A stretch of 40,314 nucleotides of DNA from Hyphomicrobiales bacterium (GTDB lineage Bacteria > Pseudomonadota > Alphaproteobacteria > Rhizobiales > Rhizobiaceae): positions 1 to 40,314 of the forward strand of contig JAPLOZ010000009.1 of the NCBI GenBank assembly GCA_026400435.1. Direction: 5' to 3'. Of the stretch, positions 1 through 7,026 are shown piece after piece; the first letter of the stretch is position 1, and every line of letters starts with the position of its first letter. The position numbers and the translations under genes are program-made. The notes under the pieces are model-generated. The model did not search any database, had not been told where the DNA came from, and saw only the letters and a program-made list of their open reading frames with translations.

Positions 1-598
1 CGCCGCGCGCCGAAGCGCCGCGTGCATAGCCCCACGCCACGGCGTCGTGCCGCGCCGTGCCGCCGCGCCGCTGCAGAGCAGCGCCCATCACCGGGTAACG
101 CGCATTCCTGGAGACGTTCAGCGGCGGGCAGAATTCCTTCGCCTGCTCCGGCGTCAGGAATTCGTTGTCGATGCCGTTCAGCCGGTTGGCGTGGATATGG
201 CGCTTCACCACCTGCACGTCGTGGACGTTGTGCGCCAGCATCATGACGCCGCGCGCCGAATACATGACGTTGTAGTTCAGTTCCTGGCTGAGACCGTCCC
301 ACAGCTTGAGCGCGTGATCGTAGATGCCCGCGCTCTCGTCATAGAGGTAGTTCGAACGGATGATCGTGGTGTTGCGGCCGGTGTTGCCGCCGCCGAGCCA
401 GCCCTTCTCCAGCACCGCCACATTGGCGATGCCGTGAACCGTGGCAAGGTAGTATGCCGTCGCAAGGCCATGGCCGCCGGCGCCGACGATGATGACGTCA
501 TATTCAGGCCTGGGCTCGGGCGAGGACCATTGTTCCTCCCAGCCCTTGTGGGCGCGCATGGCCTCCCTGGCGATGGCAAATACCGAATATTTCCGCAT
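1..598 (-). CDS. soxB: Sarcosine oxidase beta subunit (SoxB-type), N-terminal part, cut by window edge
   Basis: The minus strand from an ATG at 598 reads [19 protein letters not shown], then a Rossmann FAD/NAD-binding stretch with [19 protein letters not shown] around residues 34-52, then [16 protein letters not shown]. These are hallmarks of the beta subunit of heterotetrameric sarcosine oxidase, a cytoplasmic FAD enzyme that demethylates sarcosine to glycine, passing formaldehyde to tetrahydrofolate. About 199 codons are visible with no stop; the usual length is near 415, so roughly half lies outside the window. SoxD, SoxA and SoxG would be expected further left. I see no strong Shine-Dalgarno before the ATG, but the N-terminus matches the family's conserved start. 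The family assignment is firm; substrate specificity is inferred. Confidence 0.88.
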   Translation of the reverse strand, partial: MRKYSVFAIAREAMRAHKGWEEQWSSPEPRPEYDVIIVGAGGHGLATAYYLATVHGIANVAVLEKGWLGGGNTGRNTTIIRSNYLYDESAGIYDHALKLWDGLSQELNYNVMYSARGVMMLAHNVHDVQVVKRHIHANRLNGIDNEFLTPEQAKEFCPPLNVSRNARYPVMGAALQRRGGTARHDAVAWGYARGASARG

Positions 599-740
599 TC
601 TGCTTCGATGGCCTCGCGCGCGCAGTCCGTTTTGGCCGACCACACCGGCCGGCCGCAGCGAGGTGTATCACTAGCGAAAAGCCGGTGTCACCCTTGCGCT
701 GTTCGCGACGGCGTTTGCCGCTTTGCGCCGTGCGACACAG

Positions 741-1952
741 CTACCGTACGCGAGCCCTGCTCATGTTGGGCAGGAAGATCGTGAGCAAGCCTAGCAGCGG
801 CAAGAACGAGCAGACCCAGAACACGTACTCGATGCCCTTCGAATCGGCCAGCACGCCGAGGAATGCCGCGCCTATGCCGCCAAAGCCAAACGCCAGTCCG
901 AAGAAGATGCCGGCGATCATGCCGACACGGCCCGGAACCAGTTCCTGCGCAAAAACAACGATCGCGGAAAAGGCCGACGACAGGATCAGCCCGATCAAGA
1001 CCGTGAGTACGTTGATCCAGAAAAGGTTGGCGTAGGGCAGCGCCAGCGTGAAGGGCAGCACGCCAAGGATGGAAAACCAGATGACGGTCTTGGGGCCGAA
1101 GCGGTCGCCGAACAGGCCGCCGAGCACGAGGCCGGCGGCCGATGCGCCGAGGAACCCGAACAGCATCACCTGGGACTGCTGCACCGAGACGGCGAATTTT
1201 TCGATGGCGTAGAACGTGTAGTAGCTCGACAGCGACGCCATGTAGATGTTCTTCGAGAACGTCAGGATGGTCAGCACGACGAGCGCCGTCACCACCTTTG
1301 TCCTTGGCAGCGGCGGAAACAGCGACGCCGGCATCTTGCGTCCATGACGGTCGCGCAGATGCGCCGCGTACCAGCCGCCCACGCGCCACAGCACGATGAT
1401 CCCGACCAGCGATCCGGCGGTGAACCACGACACGCTGGTCTGCCCGAACGGCACCACGATGAACGCCGCGAGCAAAGGTCCCATCGCCTGGCCGAAATTG
1501 CCGCCTACCTGGAATACCGACTGGGCGAGGCCAAAGCGCCCGCCCGAGGCAAGCCTTGCGACCCGCGAGGATTCCGGATGGAAGATCGCCGAACCAAGGC
1601 CTATCAGCATCGCGCCGAGGACCAGCACGGTGTAGCTGTGGGCATAGGCCAGCACCACCAGACCGACCAGCGACGACGCCATGCCGAACGGCAGCGAATA
1701 GGGCAGTGGCCGCCTGTCGGTGTACATACCAATGAGCGGCTGCAGCAGGGACGCGGTGCCCTGGAACGCCATGGTCAGGACGCCGATCTGCCAGAAATCG
1801 AGGTTGTAGGCCTCTTTCAGCAGCGGATAGATCGCCGAAAGCAGCGATTGCATAACGTCGTTGATGAAATGGCAAAGGCTGACCGCCAGAATGACGATCA
1901 ATACCGTTCCGTCGGCGCCCGAGGGCCGTTCCTTGATGGTTGTCGCTGTCAC
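741..1952 (-). CDS. fsr: MFS transporter, fosmidomycin-resistance (Fsr) family
   Basis: A 403-residue, hydrophobic protein with about 12 membrane segments. The first helix CHFINDVMQSLLSAIYPL, the loop HPESSRVARLASGG and the following AQSVFQVGGNFGQAMGPL are close to the corresponding parts of E. coli Fsr, a drug:proton antiporter of the inner membrane that exports fosmidomycin. The native substrate in this organism is unknown. I chose the GTG at 1952 (product starting VTATTIKERPSG) because it gives a length near the family's 400-410 residues. An in-frame GTG at 2027 would add 25 residues without family resemblance. The gene is divergent from rpsU and points towards soxB. No adjacent regulator is visible. 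Confidence 0.87.
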   Translation of the reverse strand: MTATTIKERPSGADGTVLIVILAVSLCHFINDVMQSLLSAIYPLLKEAYNLDFWQIGVLTMAFQGTASLLQPLIGMYTDRRPLPYSLPFGMASSLVGLVVLAYAHSYTVLVLGAMLIGLGSAIFHPESSRVARLASGGRFGLAQSVFQVGGNFGQAMGPLLAAFIVVPFGQTSVSWFTAGSLVGIIVLWRVGGWYAAHLRDRHGRKMPASLFPPLPRTKVVTALVVLTILTFSKNIYMASLSSYYTFYAIEKFAVSVQQSQVMLFGFLGASAAGLVLGGLFGDRFGPKTVIWFSILGVLPFTLALPYANLFWINVLTVLIGLILSSAFSAIVVFAQELVPGRVGMIAGIFFGLAFGFGGIGAAFLGVLADSKGIEYVFWVCSFLPLLGLLTIFLPNMSRARVR

Positions 1953-2118
1953 TGATCGTCTCGGAAGGATGTCTGGCCTGGATGTTTGGAATACGCCCGA
2001 CGGCGTGCAAGATACTGATGCAGTCACCCGCAGTTAGCATGCCAGAGCGCTGGCGCAAGCGTGTTGACCGCACGGATTGCGATACGCACTCGACAAGATG
2101 GCCTGATTCTGCTATCAG

Positions 2119-2181
2119 CCGCCGCAATTCGCGGTGGTAACCGCCGCGTAAGGCTTTGGGCTATGAGCCCAGGCGCTTTTT
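2119..2181 (+). promoter_or_regulatory. Structured rpsU leader with alternative hairpins and a terminator-like stem
   Basis: Segment 2131-2137 (GCGGTGG) can pair either backwards with 2119-2125 (CCGCCGC, one G-U) or forwards with 2141-2147 (CCGCCGC, one G-U). Downstream, GGGCT (2158-2162) and AGCCC (2166-2170) form a stem with an ATG loop, followed after 6 nt by five T residues (2177-2181). This resembles an attenuator layout directly before the S21 start. The pairings are seen in the sequence; a regulatory role is inferred, and the transcription start, which decides whether the leader is transcribed, is unknown. Confidence 0.35.
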
Positions 2182-2206
2182 CTGAACCCGAAAGACAGGA
2201 TCGCCC

Positions 2207-2488
2207 GTGCAGGTACTCGTCCGCGACAACAATGTTGACCAGGCGCTTCGCGCCTTGAAGAAGAAAATGCAGCGCGAAGGCATTTTCCGCGAAATGAAGA
2301 TGCGCGGTCACTACGAGAAGCCCTCCGAGAAGCGTGCCCGCGAAAAGGCGGAAGCCGTTCGCCGCGCCCGCAAGCTGGCCCGTAAGCGCGCCCAGCGCGA
2401 AGGCCTGCTTCCCGCAACGCCTCGGCCGCAGGCGGCCGCGGGCGCCGGTGGCCCAGGCGGACCGGGCGCGGGACGTCCGGCGCGCTGA
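2207..2488 (+). CDS. rpsU: 30S ribosomal protein S21
   Basis: A 93-residue basic protein beginning [20 protein letters not shown], followed by [20 protein letters not shown] and an Arg/Lys/Ala-rich helix. This is the standard bS21 pattern of the small ribosomal subunit, which helps position the anti-Shine-Dalgarno end of 16S rRNA. The start is GTG with AGGA at 2197-2200. The last roughly 22 residues form a Gly/Pro/Ala-rich tail ([11 protein letters not shown]), an extension seen in rhizobial S21 that is absent from the 71-residue E. coli protein. It is transcribed away from fsr; its structured leader is annotated separately. Confidence 0.96.
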   Translation: MQVLVRDNNVDQALRALKKKMQREGIFREMKMRGHYEKPSEKRAREKAEAVRRARKLARKRAQREGLLPATPRPQAAAGAGGPGGPGAGRPAR

Positions 2489-2638
2489 CCGCCTACTTTT
2501 CGACCTTTTCCGGCGATACCGACATCAGGTGGGGCGATGCGAATCGCCGCCACCTTTCGTTTTTCAATCGCGCGTGGGGACGCCGTGCGGGACTGCGAAA
2601 CCCGGCATCTTGAGCATGGCGTGAGAGAGAGCAGCAGC

Positions 2639-3490
2639 ATGAATGCAGACCGCCGCCCCGACCGACCGCAGGCCATGCGAAGCGGCATTTCGGTCACGGT
2701 CCTCATGCTCGCAGGCATCGCGCTAGGCGCATGCCAGAGCGGCCCAGCCGGTGAGATCACCACCATCGACACCGCGCAAGGGTCGCACCAGAACATTGCA
2801 TCGCTGACCGCCGTCATCAGCCGCAATCCCCAGGACCCCGAAGCCTACAATGTGCGCGGCTCCGCCTACGGCCGCGGCGGCAAATACCGCGATGCGCTGA
2901 AGGATTTCGACAGGGCGATCGAGCTCAAGCCGAATTTCTACCAGGCCTACGCCAATCGCGCCCTGATCCAGCGGTTTCTCGGCGATCAGGCCGCTGCGCT
3001 GGCGGACTACAATCGCGCAATCCAGCTCAATCCCAATTATGACGCGGCCTACATCGGGCGTGGCAACCTCTACCGCAAGGCTGGGCGGGTCAACGACGCG
3101 TTCAACGATTTTCAGAAGGCCATCCAGCTCGACACCACGGACGCCCGCGCCTACCACAACCGCGGCCTGATCTATCAGAGCAAGGGCCAGCACGCCTTCG
3201 CCATCGAGGATTTCTCCACCTCCATCTCGATGTCGCCCGACGCGCCCGAACCCTATAACGGCCGCGGCCTGTCCTATCTGGCGATGAACGACGAGGACAA
3301 CGCCTTCGCCGACTTCAACACGGCGATCAAGCTTGACGGCAAGGTCGCCGAGAGCTGGGCCAACCAGGCGCTGATCTACGAGCGGCGTGGCGACAAGGTA
3401 AAGGCCGCCAAGGCGTATCAACAGGCTGTGCGCCTCGACCCGAACTACCAGCCCGCCGTGGAGGGCCTTGCGCGCACCAAGGCGCCTTGA
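2639..3490 (+). CDS. Tetratricopeptide-repeat lipoprotein
   Basis: The 283-residue product has a basic N-region, a hydrophobic segment and a lipobox ending LGAC near residue 29, so it should be exported and lipid-anchored. The mature part carries six consecutive 34-residue TPR units, recognisable by repeats such as AYANRALIQRFLGDQAAALADY and ending patterns like AIQLNPNY. TPR arrays are protein-protein docking scaffolds. Orthologues in rhizobia are generally left as TPR or NrfG-like proteins with no assigned partner. I chose the ATG at 2639, preceded by GAGAGAGAGC. An in-frame ATG at 2675 gives a more typical 20-residue signal peptide and is nearly as likely. A longer frame from 2537 lacks a good start. 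Confidence 0.85.
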   Translation: MNADRRPDRPQAMRSGISVTVLMLAGIALGACQSGPAGEITTIDTAQGSHQNIASLTAVISRNPQDPEAYNVRGSAYGRGGKYRDALKDFDRAIELKPNFYQAYANRALIQRFLGDQAAALADYNRAIQLNPNYDAAYIGRGNLYRKAGRVNDAFNDFQKAIQLDTTDARAYHNRGLIYQSKGQHAFAIEDFSTSISMSPDAPEPYNGRGLSYLAMNDEDNAFADFNTAIKLDGKVAESWANQALIYERRGDKVKAAKAYQQAVRLDPNYQPAVEGLARTKAP

Positions 3491-3540
3491 CCCGCAGAGC
3501 CGGCCTTCATCCTATCCAAGCAAGAAATGGAATGACCCCA

Positions 3541-4020
3541 ATGTTCAAGAGATTTGCCGCAATTTTCGCCGCGTCGCTCGTGGGAGCCGTCCTTGCCGGC
3601 CCGGCCCGTGCGGACAACGTCAAGCTCGGCCTGCTGACCTGCGAGATCGACGGCGGCACCGGACTTATCATCGCATCGCACAAGGGGCTGTCCTGCACCT
3701 TCAAGTCGTCGCGCGGCGGCGGCAGGGACTACTACACGGGCATCATCTCCAAGATCGGCGTCGACATCGGCGTGACCCACCAGGGTTCGCTGCAGTGGGC
3801 GGTATTCGCGCTCAGCCGCAAACACAAGGATGGAGCACTGGCGGGCGACTATGTCGGCGCGACCGCCGAAGCAAGCATCGTGGCTGGAGGCGGCGCCAAC
3901 TTGCTGATCGGCGGGTTCGAACGGTCGTTCACCCTGCAGCCGCTGAGTGTCCAGGCGCAGACGGGCGTGAACCTTGCCGTCACCGTCACCTCGATGAAGC
4001 TCATCCATTCCCTGAAATAA
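3541..4020 (+). CDS. Secreted DUF992 protein, first of a tandem pair
   Basis: A 159-residue protein with a signal peptide ending near PARA-D (residue 24). The mature domain contains LGLLTCEIDGGTG, a second cysteine in LSCTFKS, GVDIGVT, and the C-terminal LQPLSVQAQTGVNLAV. These match the DUF992 family of small periplasmic or secreted alphaproteobacterial proteins of unknown function. The two conserved cysteines probably form a disulfide. The ATG at 3541 has GGA 8 nt upstream; an ATG at 3532 in the same frame would add MTP. The gene lies 50 nt after the TPR lipoprotein and 82 nt before a paralogue, so co-transcription with both is plausible. Confidence 0.85.
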   Translation: MFKRFAAIFAASLVGAVLAGPARADNVKLGLLTCEIDGGTGLIIASHKGLSCTFKSSRGGGRDYYTGIISKIGVDIGVTHQGSLQWAVFALSRKHKDGALAGDYVGATAEASIVAGGGANLLIGGFERSFTLQPLSVQAQTGVNLAVTVTSMKLIHSLK

Positions 4021-4063
4021 CCGGCGCCTATCTCATTGCGGCCCGGTTAGCTGGAACCAGCAC

Positions 4064-4096
4064 CCTCCTTGGAAGTTATCAAACGTTCCAAGGAGG
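4064..4096 (+). promoter_or_regulatory. Perfect hairpin burying the Shine-Dalgarno of the second DUF992 gene
   Basis: CCTCCTTGGAA (4064-4074) and TTCCAAGGAGG (4086-4096) are perfect 11-base inverted copies. The interior can add three more pairs (GTT 4075-4077 with AAC 4082-4084), leaving a 4-base loop ATCA and one bulged G at 4085. The right arm contains the full AAGGAGG Shine-Dalgarno (4090-4096), set 6 nt before the GTG start at 4103. In RNA the ribosome site would be fully paired to an anti-SD-like strand. There is no T tract, so it is not a standard terminator. It could be a translational switch, an RNA thermometer or a DNA operator; the structure is certain, the role inferred. Confidence 0.6.
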
Positions 4097-4102
4097 TATA
4101 TC

Positions 4103-4588
4103 GTGAAAAATCTTATCATCGCAGCGGCTTCGGCCGCGTTTCTGGCCAGCGCTCTGTCAGCGCAGGCGCAGGACCAGGGCGTCGAACTGGGCCTGCTTGA
4201 CTGCACGGTCGATGGCGGAGCCGGGTTCATCATCGGCTCGACCAAGGATGTGGTTTGCACGTACACGCCCGCCGACAAGGCGTTCGCCCCGGAGAGCTAT
4301 CACGGCGTCATAAACAAGTTCGGCCTCGACATCGGCGTCACCGGCAAGACTTTGATGACCTGGGCCGTTCTCGCCCCGAGCAGCGACCTCTACGCGCCGG
4401 GCGCGCTGGCGGGCGACTATATCGGAGCGAGCGCGGAGGCTACCGCCGTGGTTGGCGCCGGAGCCAACTTGTTGATCGGTGGCTCTAACAAGACGTTCAC
4501 GCTCCAGCCGCTCAGCGTCCAGGCGCAGACCGGCGTCAATCTCGCGGTCGGCATCGCCGAATTCAAGCTGCAGCCGAGCGCCGGCTGA
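4103..4588 (+). CDS. Secreted DUF992 protein, second of the tandem pair
   Basis: A 161-residue paralogue of the gene before it: signal peptide ending near SAQAQ (about residue 22), then LGLLDCTVDGGAGFIIGS, a second cysteine in VVCTYT, GLDIGVTGKT, and LQPLSVQAQTGVNLAVGI near the end. It is nearer to the common DUF992 pattern than the upstream copy, for example GGSNKTFTLQPL. The function is unknown; export to the periplasm or outside is inferred from the signal peptide. The start is GTG with a perfect AAGGAGG 6 nt upstream, which lies inside the stem at 4064-4096. The gene converges on the GNAT gene with 45 nt between them. Confidence 0.87.
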   Translation: MKNLIIAAASAAFLASALSAQAQDQGVELGLLDCTVDGGAGFIIGSTKDVVCTYTPADKAFAPESYHGVINKFGLDIGVTGKTLMTWAVLAPSSDLYAPGALAGDYIGASAEATAVVGAGANLLIGGSNKTFTLQPLSVQAQTGVNLAVGIAEFKLQPSAG

Positions 4589-4633
4589 CAGCATATCGTC
4601 CGCAGACTCAGGGATTTCGACGCCAGGATATGG

Positions 4634-5110
4634 TCAGTCGAAATCCTTGACCATGACCCGCGCATAGTCGCGGAAGCCAAAGCGACCATAGGCATCGACG
4701 GCGATATCGTTGCCGGACAGCACCGTTAGTTTCAGGCGCTTCATGCCGGCGTCTCGGGTCAACCGCTCTGCTTGCGCGAGCAGAGCTTGGCCGATGCCCT
4801 TGCCGCGATGGGCGTCGGCAATCACGATATCCTGGACACTGCCGTAACGCCTTGCCGCTTGCGCCATATAGTCTTCTTCCGAGCGGGCAGCCCACACCAG
4901 CAACCCGACAACCGAGCCGGCAATTTCGGCCACCAGTGCCACTGCGCCCTGTTCGACCGCCTGCACCATGTCCTCGACGCAAAATTCCGCACCCCCTTGA
5001 TCGGTACGGCGGTCGCCCGTGATCGCGAACTCGTGCCGGTTGAGTTGCAGGAAAAGCTCCACCGCGGCCGCGCGATCGTCTGCCGCGAACGGCCGGATAA
5101 TGGGCGTCAT
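4634..5110 (-). CDS. GNAT-family N-acetyltransferase
   Basis: A 158-residue single-domain protein beginning MTPIIRPFAADDRAAAVELF. The acetyl-CoA binding motif A is seen as VQDIVIADAHRGKGIGQALL (R/Q-x-x-G-x-G/A signature RGKGIG), followed by RDAGMKRLKLTVLSGNDIAVDAYGRFGF, the usual motif B with a terminal GF. It should transfer an acetyl group from acetyl-CoA to an amine; the acceptor cannot be read from the sequence. I chose the ATG at 5110 because AAGG lies 5 nt upstream; the in-frame ATG at 5122 lacks a ribosome site. It lies just past the transhydrogenase operon terminator, so it probably has its own promoter. Confidence 0.85.
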   Translation of the reverse strand: MTPIIRPFAADDRAAAVELFLQLNRHEFAITGDRRTDQGGAEFCVEDMVQAVEQGAVALVAEIAGSVVGLLVWAARSEEDYMAQAARRYGSVQDIVIADAHRGKGIGQALLAQAERLTRDAGMKRLKLTVLSGNDIAVDAYGRFGFRDYARVMVKDFD

Positions 5111-5142
5111 CGTAGCCTTCATCGCCGCGCGACAGCCGTTCG

Positions 5143-5172
5143 AAAAACAAGCCCGGCGCGGAGCCGGGCTTG
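5143..5172 (-). terminator. Intrinsic terminator of the pnt operon
   Basis: CAAGCCCGGC (5148-5157) and GCCGGGCTTG (5163-5172) form a perfect 10-bp stem with a 5-base loop. Read on the minus strand, the stem is followed by TTTTT (5147-5143), the classical Rho-independent layout. It lies 25 nt past the pntB stop and ahead of the GNAT start, so it should separate the two units. Confidence 0.8.
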
Positions 5173-5197
5173 CCTTCGTCTCAATCGAACGTGGTGG

Positions 5198-6595
5198 TCA
5201 ATGGTCGATCGCCTTGACGATTTCCTCGGTCATCTTCTTGGCGTCGCCGAGCAGCATCATGGTGCCATCCTTGTAGAACAGCGTGTTGTCGATGCCGGCA
5301 TAGCCCGAGCCAAGCGAGCGTTTGACGAACAGGCAGGTGCGCGCCTTGTCGACGTCGAGGATCGGCATGCCGTAGATGGGCGAGCTTTTGTCATCCCGCG
5401 CGGACGGGTTGGTGACGTCGTTGGCGCCAATGACATAGGCCACGTCGGCCTGCGCGAACTCGGAGTTGATGTCCTCCAGCTCGAACACCTCGTCGTAAGG
5501 CACGTTGGCTTCGGCGAGCAGCACGTTCATGTGGCCCGGCATGCGTCCGGCCACCGGGTGGATCGCATATTTCACTTCGACGCCCTTGGCCTTCAGCTTG
5601 TCGGCCATCTCGCGCAGCGCGTGCTGGGCCTGGGCGACCGCCATGCCGTAGCCCGGTACGATGATCACCTTCTGGGCGTTGGCCATCAGGTAGGCGGCGT
5701 CTTCGGCCGATCCCTGCTTGACGGTGCGCTGGATGCCGTCGTCGACTGCCGCAAGCGTCTCGCCGCCGAAGCCGCCGAGGATGACCGAAATGAAGCTCCG
5801 GTTCATGCCCTTGCACATGATGTAGGACAGGATTGCGCCCGACGAGCCGACCAGCGCGCCGGTGATGATGAGCGCTAGGTTGCCGAGCGTGAACCCGAGA
5901 GCCGCAGCCGCCCAGCCGGAATAGCTGTTCAGCATCGACACGACGACCGGCATGTCGGCGCCGCCGATCGGGATGATCAGCAGAACCCCGAGCAGCAGCG
6001 ATGCCGCCACGATCAGCCAGAAGACCGTGAAGCTTTCGGTCGTGACCAGCAGCACTATAAGCACGACAAGCGCTATGCCGAGCGCCGCGTTGACGGCATG
6101 GCGGGCCGGCAGCATGATCGGCTTGCCCGACATGCGGCCGTCGAGTTTCAGGAACGCGATGACCGAGCCCGTGAAGGTGATGGCGCCGATCGCCACGCCA
6201 AGGCTCATCTCGACAAGCGCCTGGCCATGGATGTCGCCTGGCGTTCCGATCCCGAAACTTGCCGGCGCGTACATCGCCGCAGCGGCCACCATCACGGCGG
6301 CCAGTCCAACGAGGCTGTGGAATGCTGCAACGAGCTGCGGCATCGAGGTCATGGCGATGCGCCGCGCGGTGACGGCGCCGATGCCGCCGCCGATCGCGAG
6401 CCCAAGGACGATCAACCCGAAACCGCCGGCGCTGGGAGTGGCCAGCGCAAGCGTTGTGGCGATGGCGATGCCCATGCCCACCATGCCAAACGTGTTGCCG
6501 CGGCGGCTGGTCGTCGGGTGTGACAGTCCACGCAGCGCCAGGATGAACAGGATGCCGGAGACGAGGTAGAGGAAGGAAGCGACGTTGGCGTTCAC
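5198..6595 (-). CDS. pntB: NAD(P) transhydrogenase subunit beta
   Basis: A 465-residue inner-membrane protein. The first ~260 residues are membrane segments of domain II (for example TARRIAMTSMPQLVAAFHSL and FTGSVIAFLKLDG). The C-terminal ~180 residues are the NADP(H)-binding domain III, with VPGYGMAVAQAQHALREM, HPVAGRMPGHMNVLLAEA, GANDVTNP and KRSLGSGYAGIDN. With the alpha subunits it couples proton entry to hydride transfer from NADH to NADP+, supplying NADPH. The GTG start at 6595 lies two bases after the pntA2 stop, with AAGGA inside the end of pntA2, indicating translational coupling. The longer open frame to 7093 is read-through of the upstream gene region and lacks family similarity. 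Confidence 0.95.
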   Translation of the reverse strand: MNANVASFLYLVSGILFILALRGLSHPTTSRRGNTFGMVGMGIAIATTLALATPSAGGFGLIVLGLAIGGGIGAVTARRIAMTSMPQLVAAFHSLVGLAAVMVAAAAMYAPASFGIGTPGDIHGQALVEMSLGVAIGAITFTGSVIAFLKLDGRMSGKPIMLPARHAVNAALGIALVVLIVLLVTTESFTVFWLIVAASLLLGVLLIIPIGGADMPVVVSMLNSYSGWAAAALGFTLGNLALIITGALVGSSGAILSYIMCKGMNRSFISVILGGFGGETLAAVDDGIQRTVKQGSAEDAAYLMANAQKVIIVPGYGMAVAQAQHALREMADKLKAKGVEVKYAIHPVAGRMPGHMNVLLAEANVPYDEVFELEDINSEFAQADVAYVIGANDVTNPSARDDKSSPIYGMPILDVDKARTCLFVKRSLGSGYAGIDNTLFYKDGTMMLLGDAKKMTEEIVKAIDH

Positions 6596-6597
6596 GC

Positions 6598-7026
6598 TCA
6601 GCGTTCCTTCTTCTTGTACATGGCGAGCATGCGCTGGGTCACCAGGAAGCCACCGAAGATATTGACCGACACCAGCACCAGCGCGACCAAGCCGAAGCCG
6701 GTCGCAACGCCCGACGCCGAAATGCCGACCGCCAGCAGCGCGCCGACCACGATCACCGAGGAGATCGCATTGGTGACGGCCATCAACGGCGTGTGCAGCG
6801 CCGGCGTCACCGACCAGACCACATAATAACCGACGAAGATCGCCAGCACGAATATGGCAAAGCGGAAGACGAAGGGATCGACTACTCCGCCCGATGCCGC
6901 GTGCACGGCTTCGGCGATCCCGCCATCGGCGCCCGGCGCGCTGGCCAGATCCTGAATGCCGAGACGGATGGCTGCCGCCGCCTGGTCGAGTTGGTTGAGC
7001 GCTTGCTCGAGCGCGGTCTTTTCCAT
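6598..7026 (-). CDS. pntA2: NAD(P) transhydrogenase subunit alpha 2 (membrane part)
   Basis: A 142-residue protein with a polar N-terminus of about 50 residues and then three or four membrane helices (FVFRFAIFVLAIFVGYYVVW, SVTPALHTPLMAVTNAISSV, LVALVLVSVNIFGGFLVTQRM). It is the separate domain II fragment that Rhodospirillum-type transhydrogenases carry as its own subunit, instead of the single PntA of E. coli. HTPLMAVTNAISS and GGFLVTQRMLAM are the family signatures. The ATG at 7026 overlaps the pntA1 stop as TGATG, with AGGGGA upstream; the tandem GTG at 7029 is the alternative start. It forms the middle of a tight three-gene operon. Confidence 0.93.
   Translation of the reverse strand: MEKTALEQALNQLDQAAAAIRLGIQDLASAPGADGGIAEAVHAASGGVVDPFVFRFAIFVLAIFVGYYVVWSVTPALHTPLMAVTNAISSVIVVGALLAVGISASGVATGFGLVALVLVSVNIFGGFLVTQRMLAMYKKKER

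Noticed and set aside
612..697. Distant inverted copies ACACCGGC / GCCGGTGT past the fsr stop
   Set aside because: The arms are 8 bases and over 30 nt apart with no T tract; too weak to call a terminator.
47..784. Plus-strand frame of 245 codons
   Set aside because: It lies opposite the soxB and fsr coding frames, has no family motif, and the minus-strand proteins are unmistakable.
688..2127. Minus-strand frame of 479 codons overlapping fsr
   Set aside because: Arg/Pro-rich shifted-frame translation of the Fsr gene with no membrane segments.
4064..4096. Reading the DUF992 hairpin as a Rho-independent terminator
   Set aside because: No T tract follows the stem, and the right arm is the Shine-Dalgarno of the next gene.
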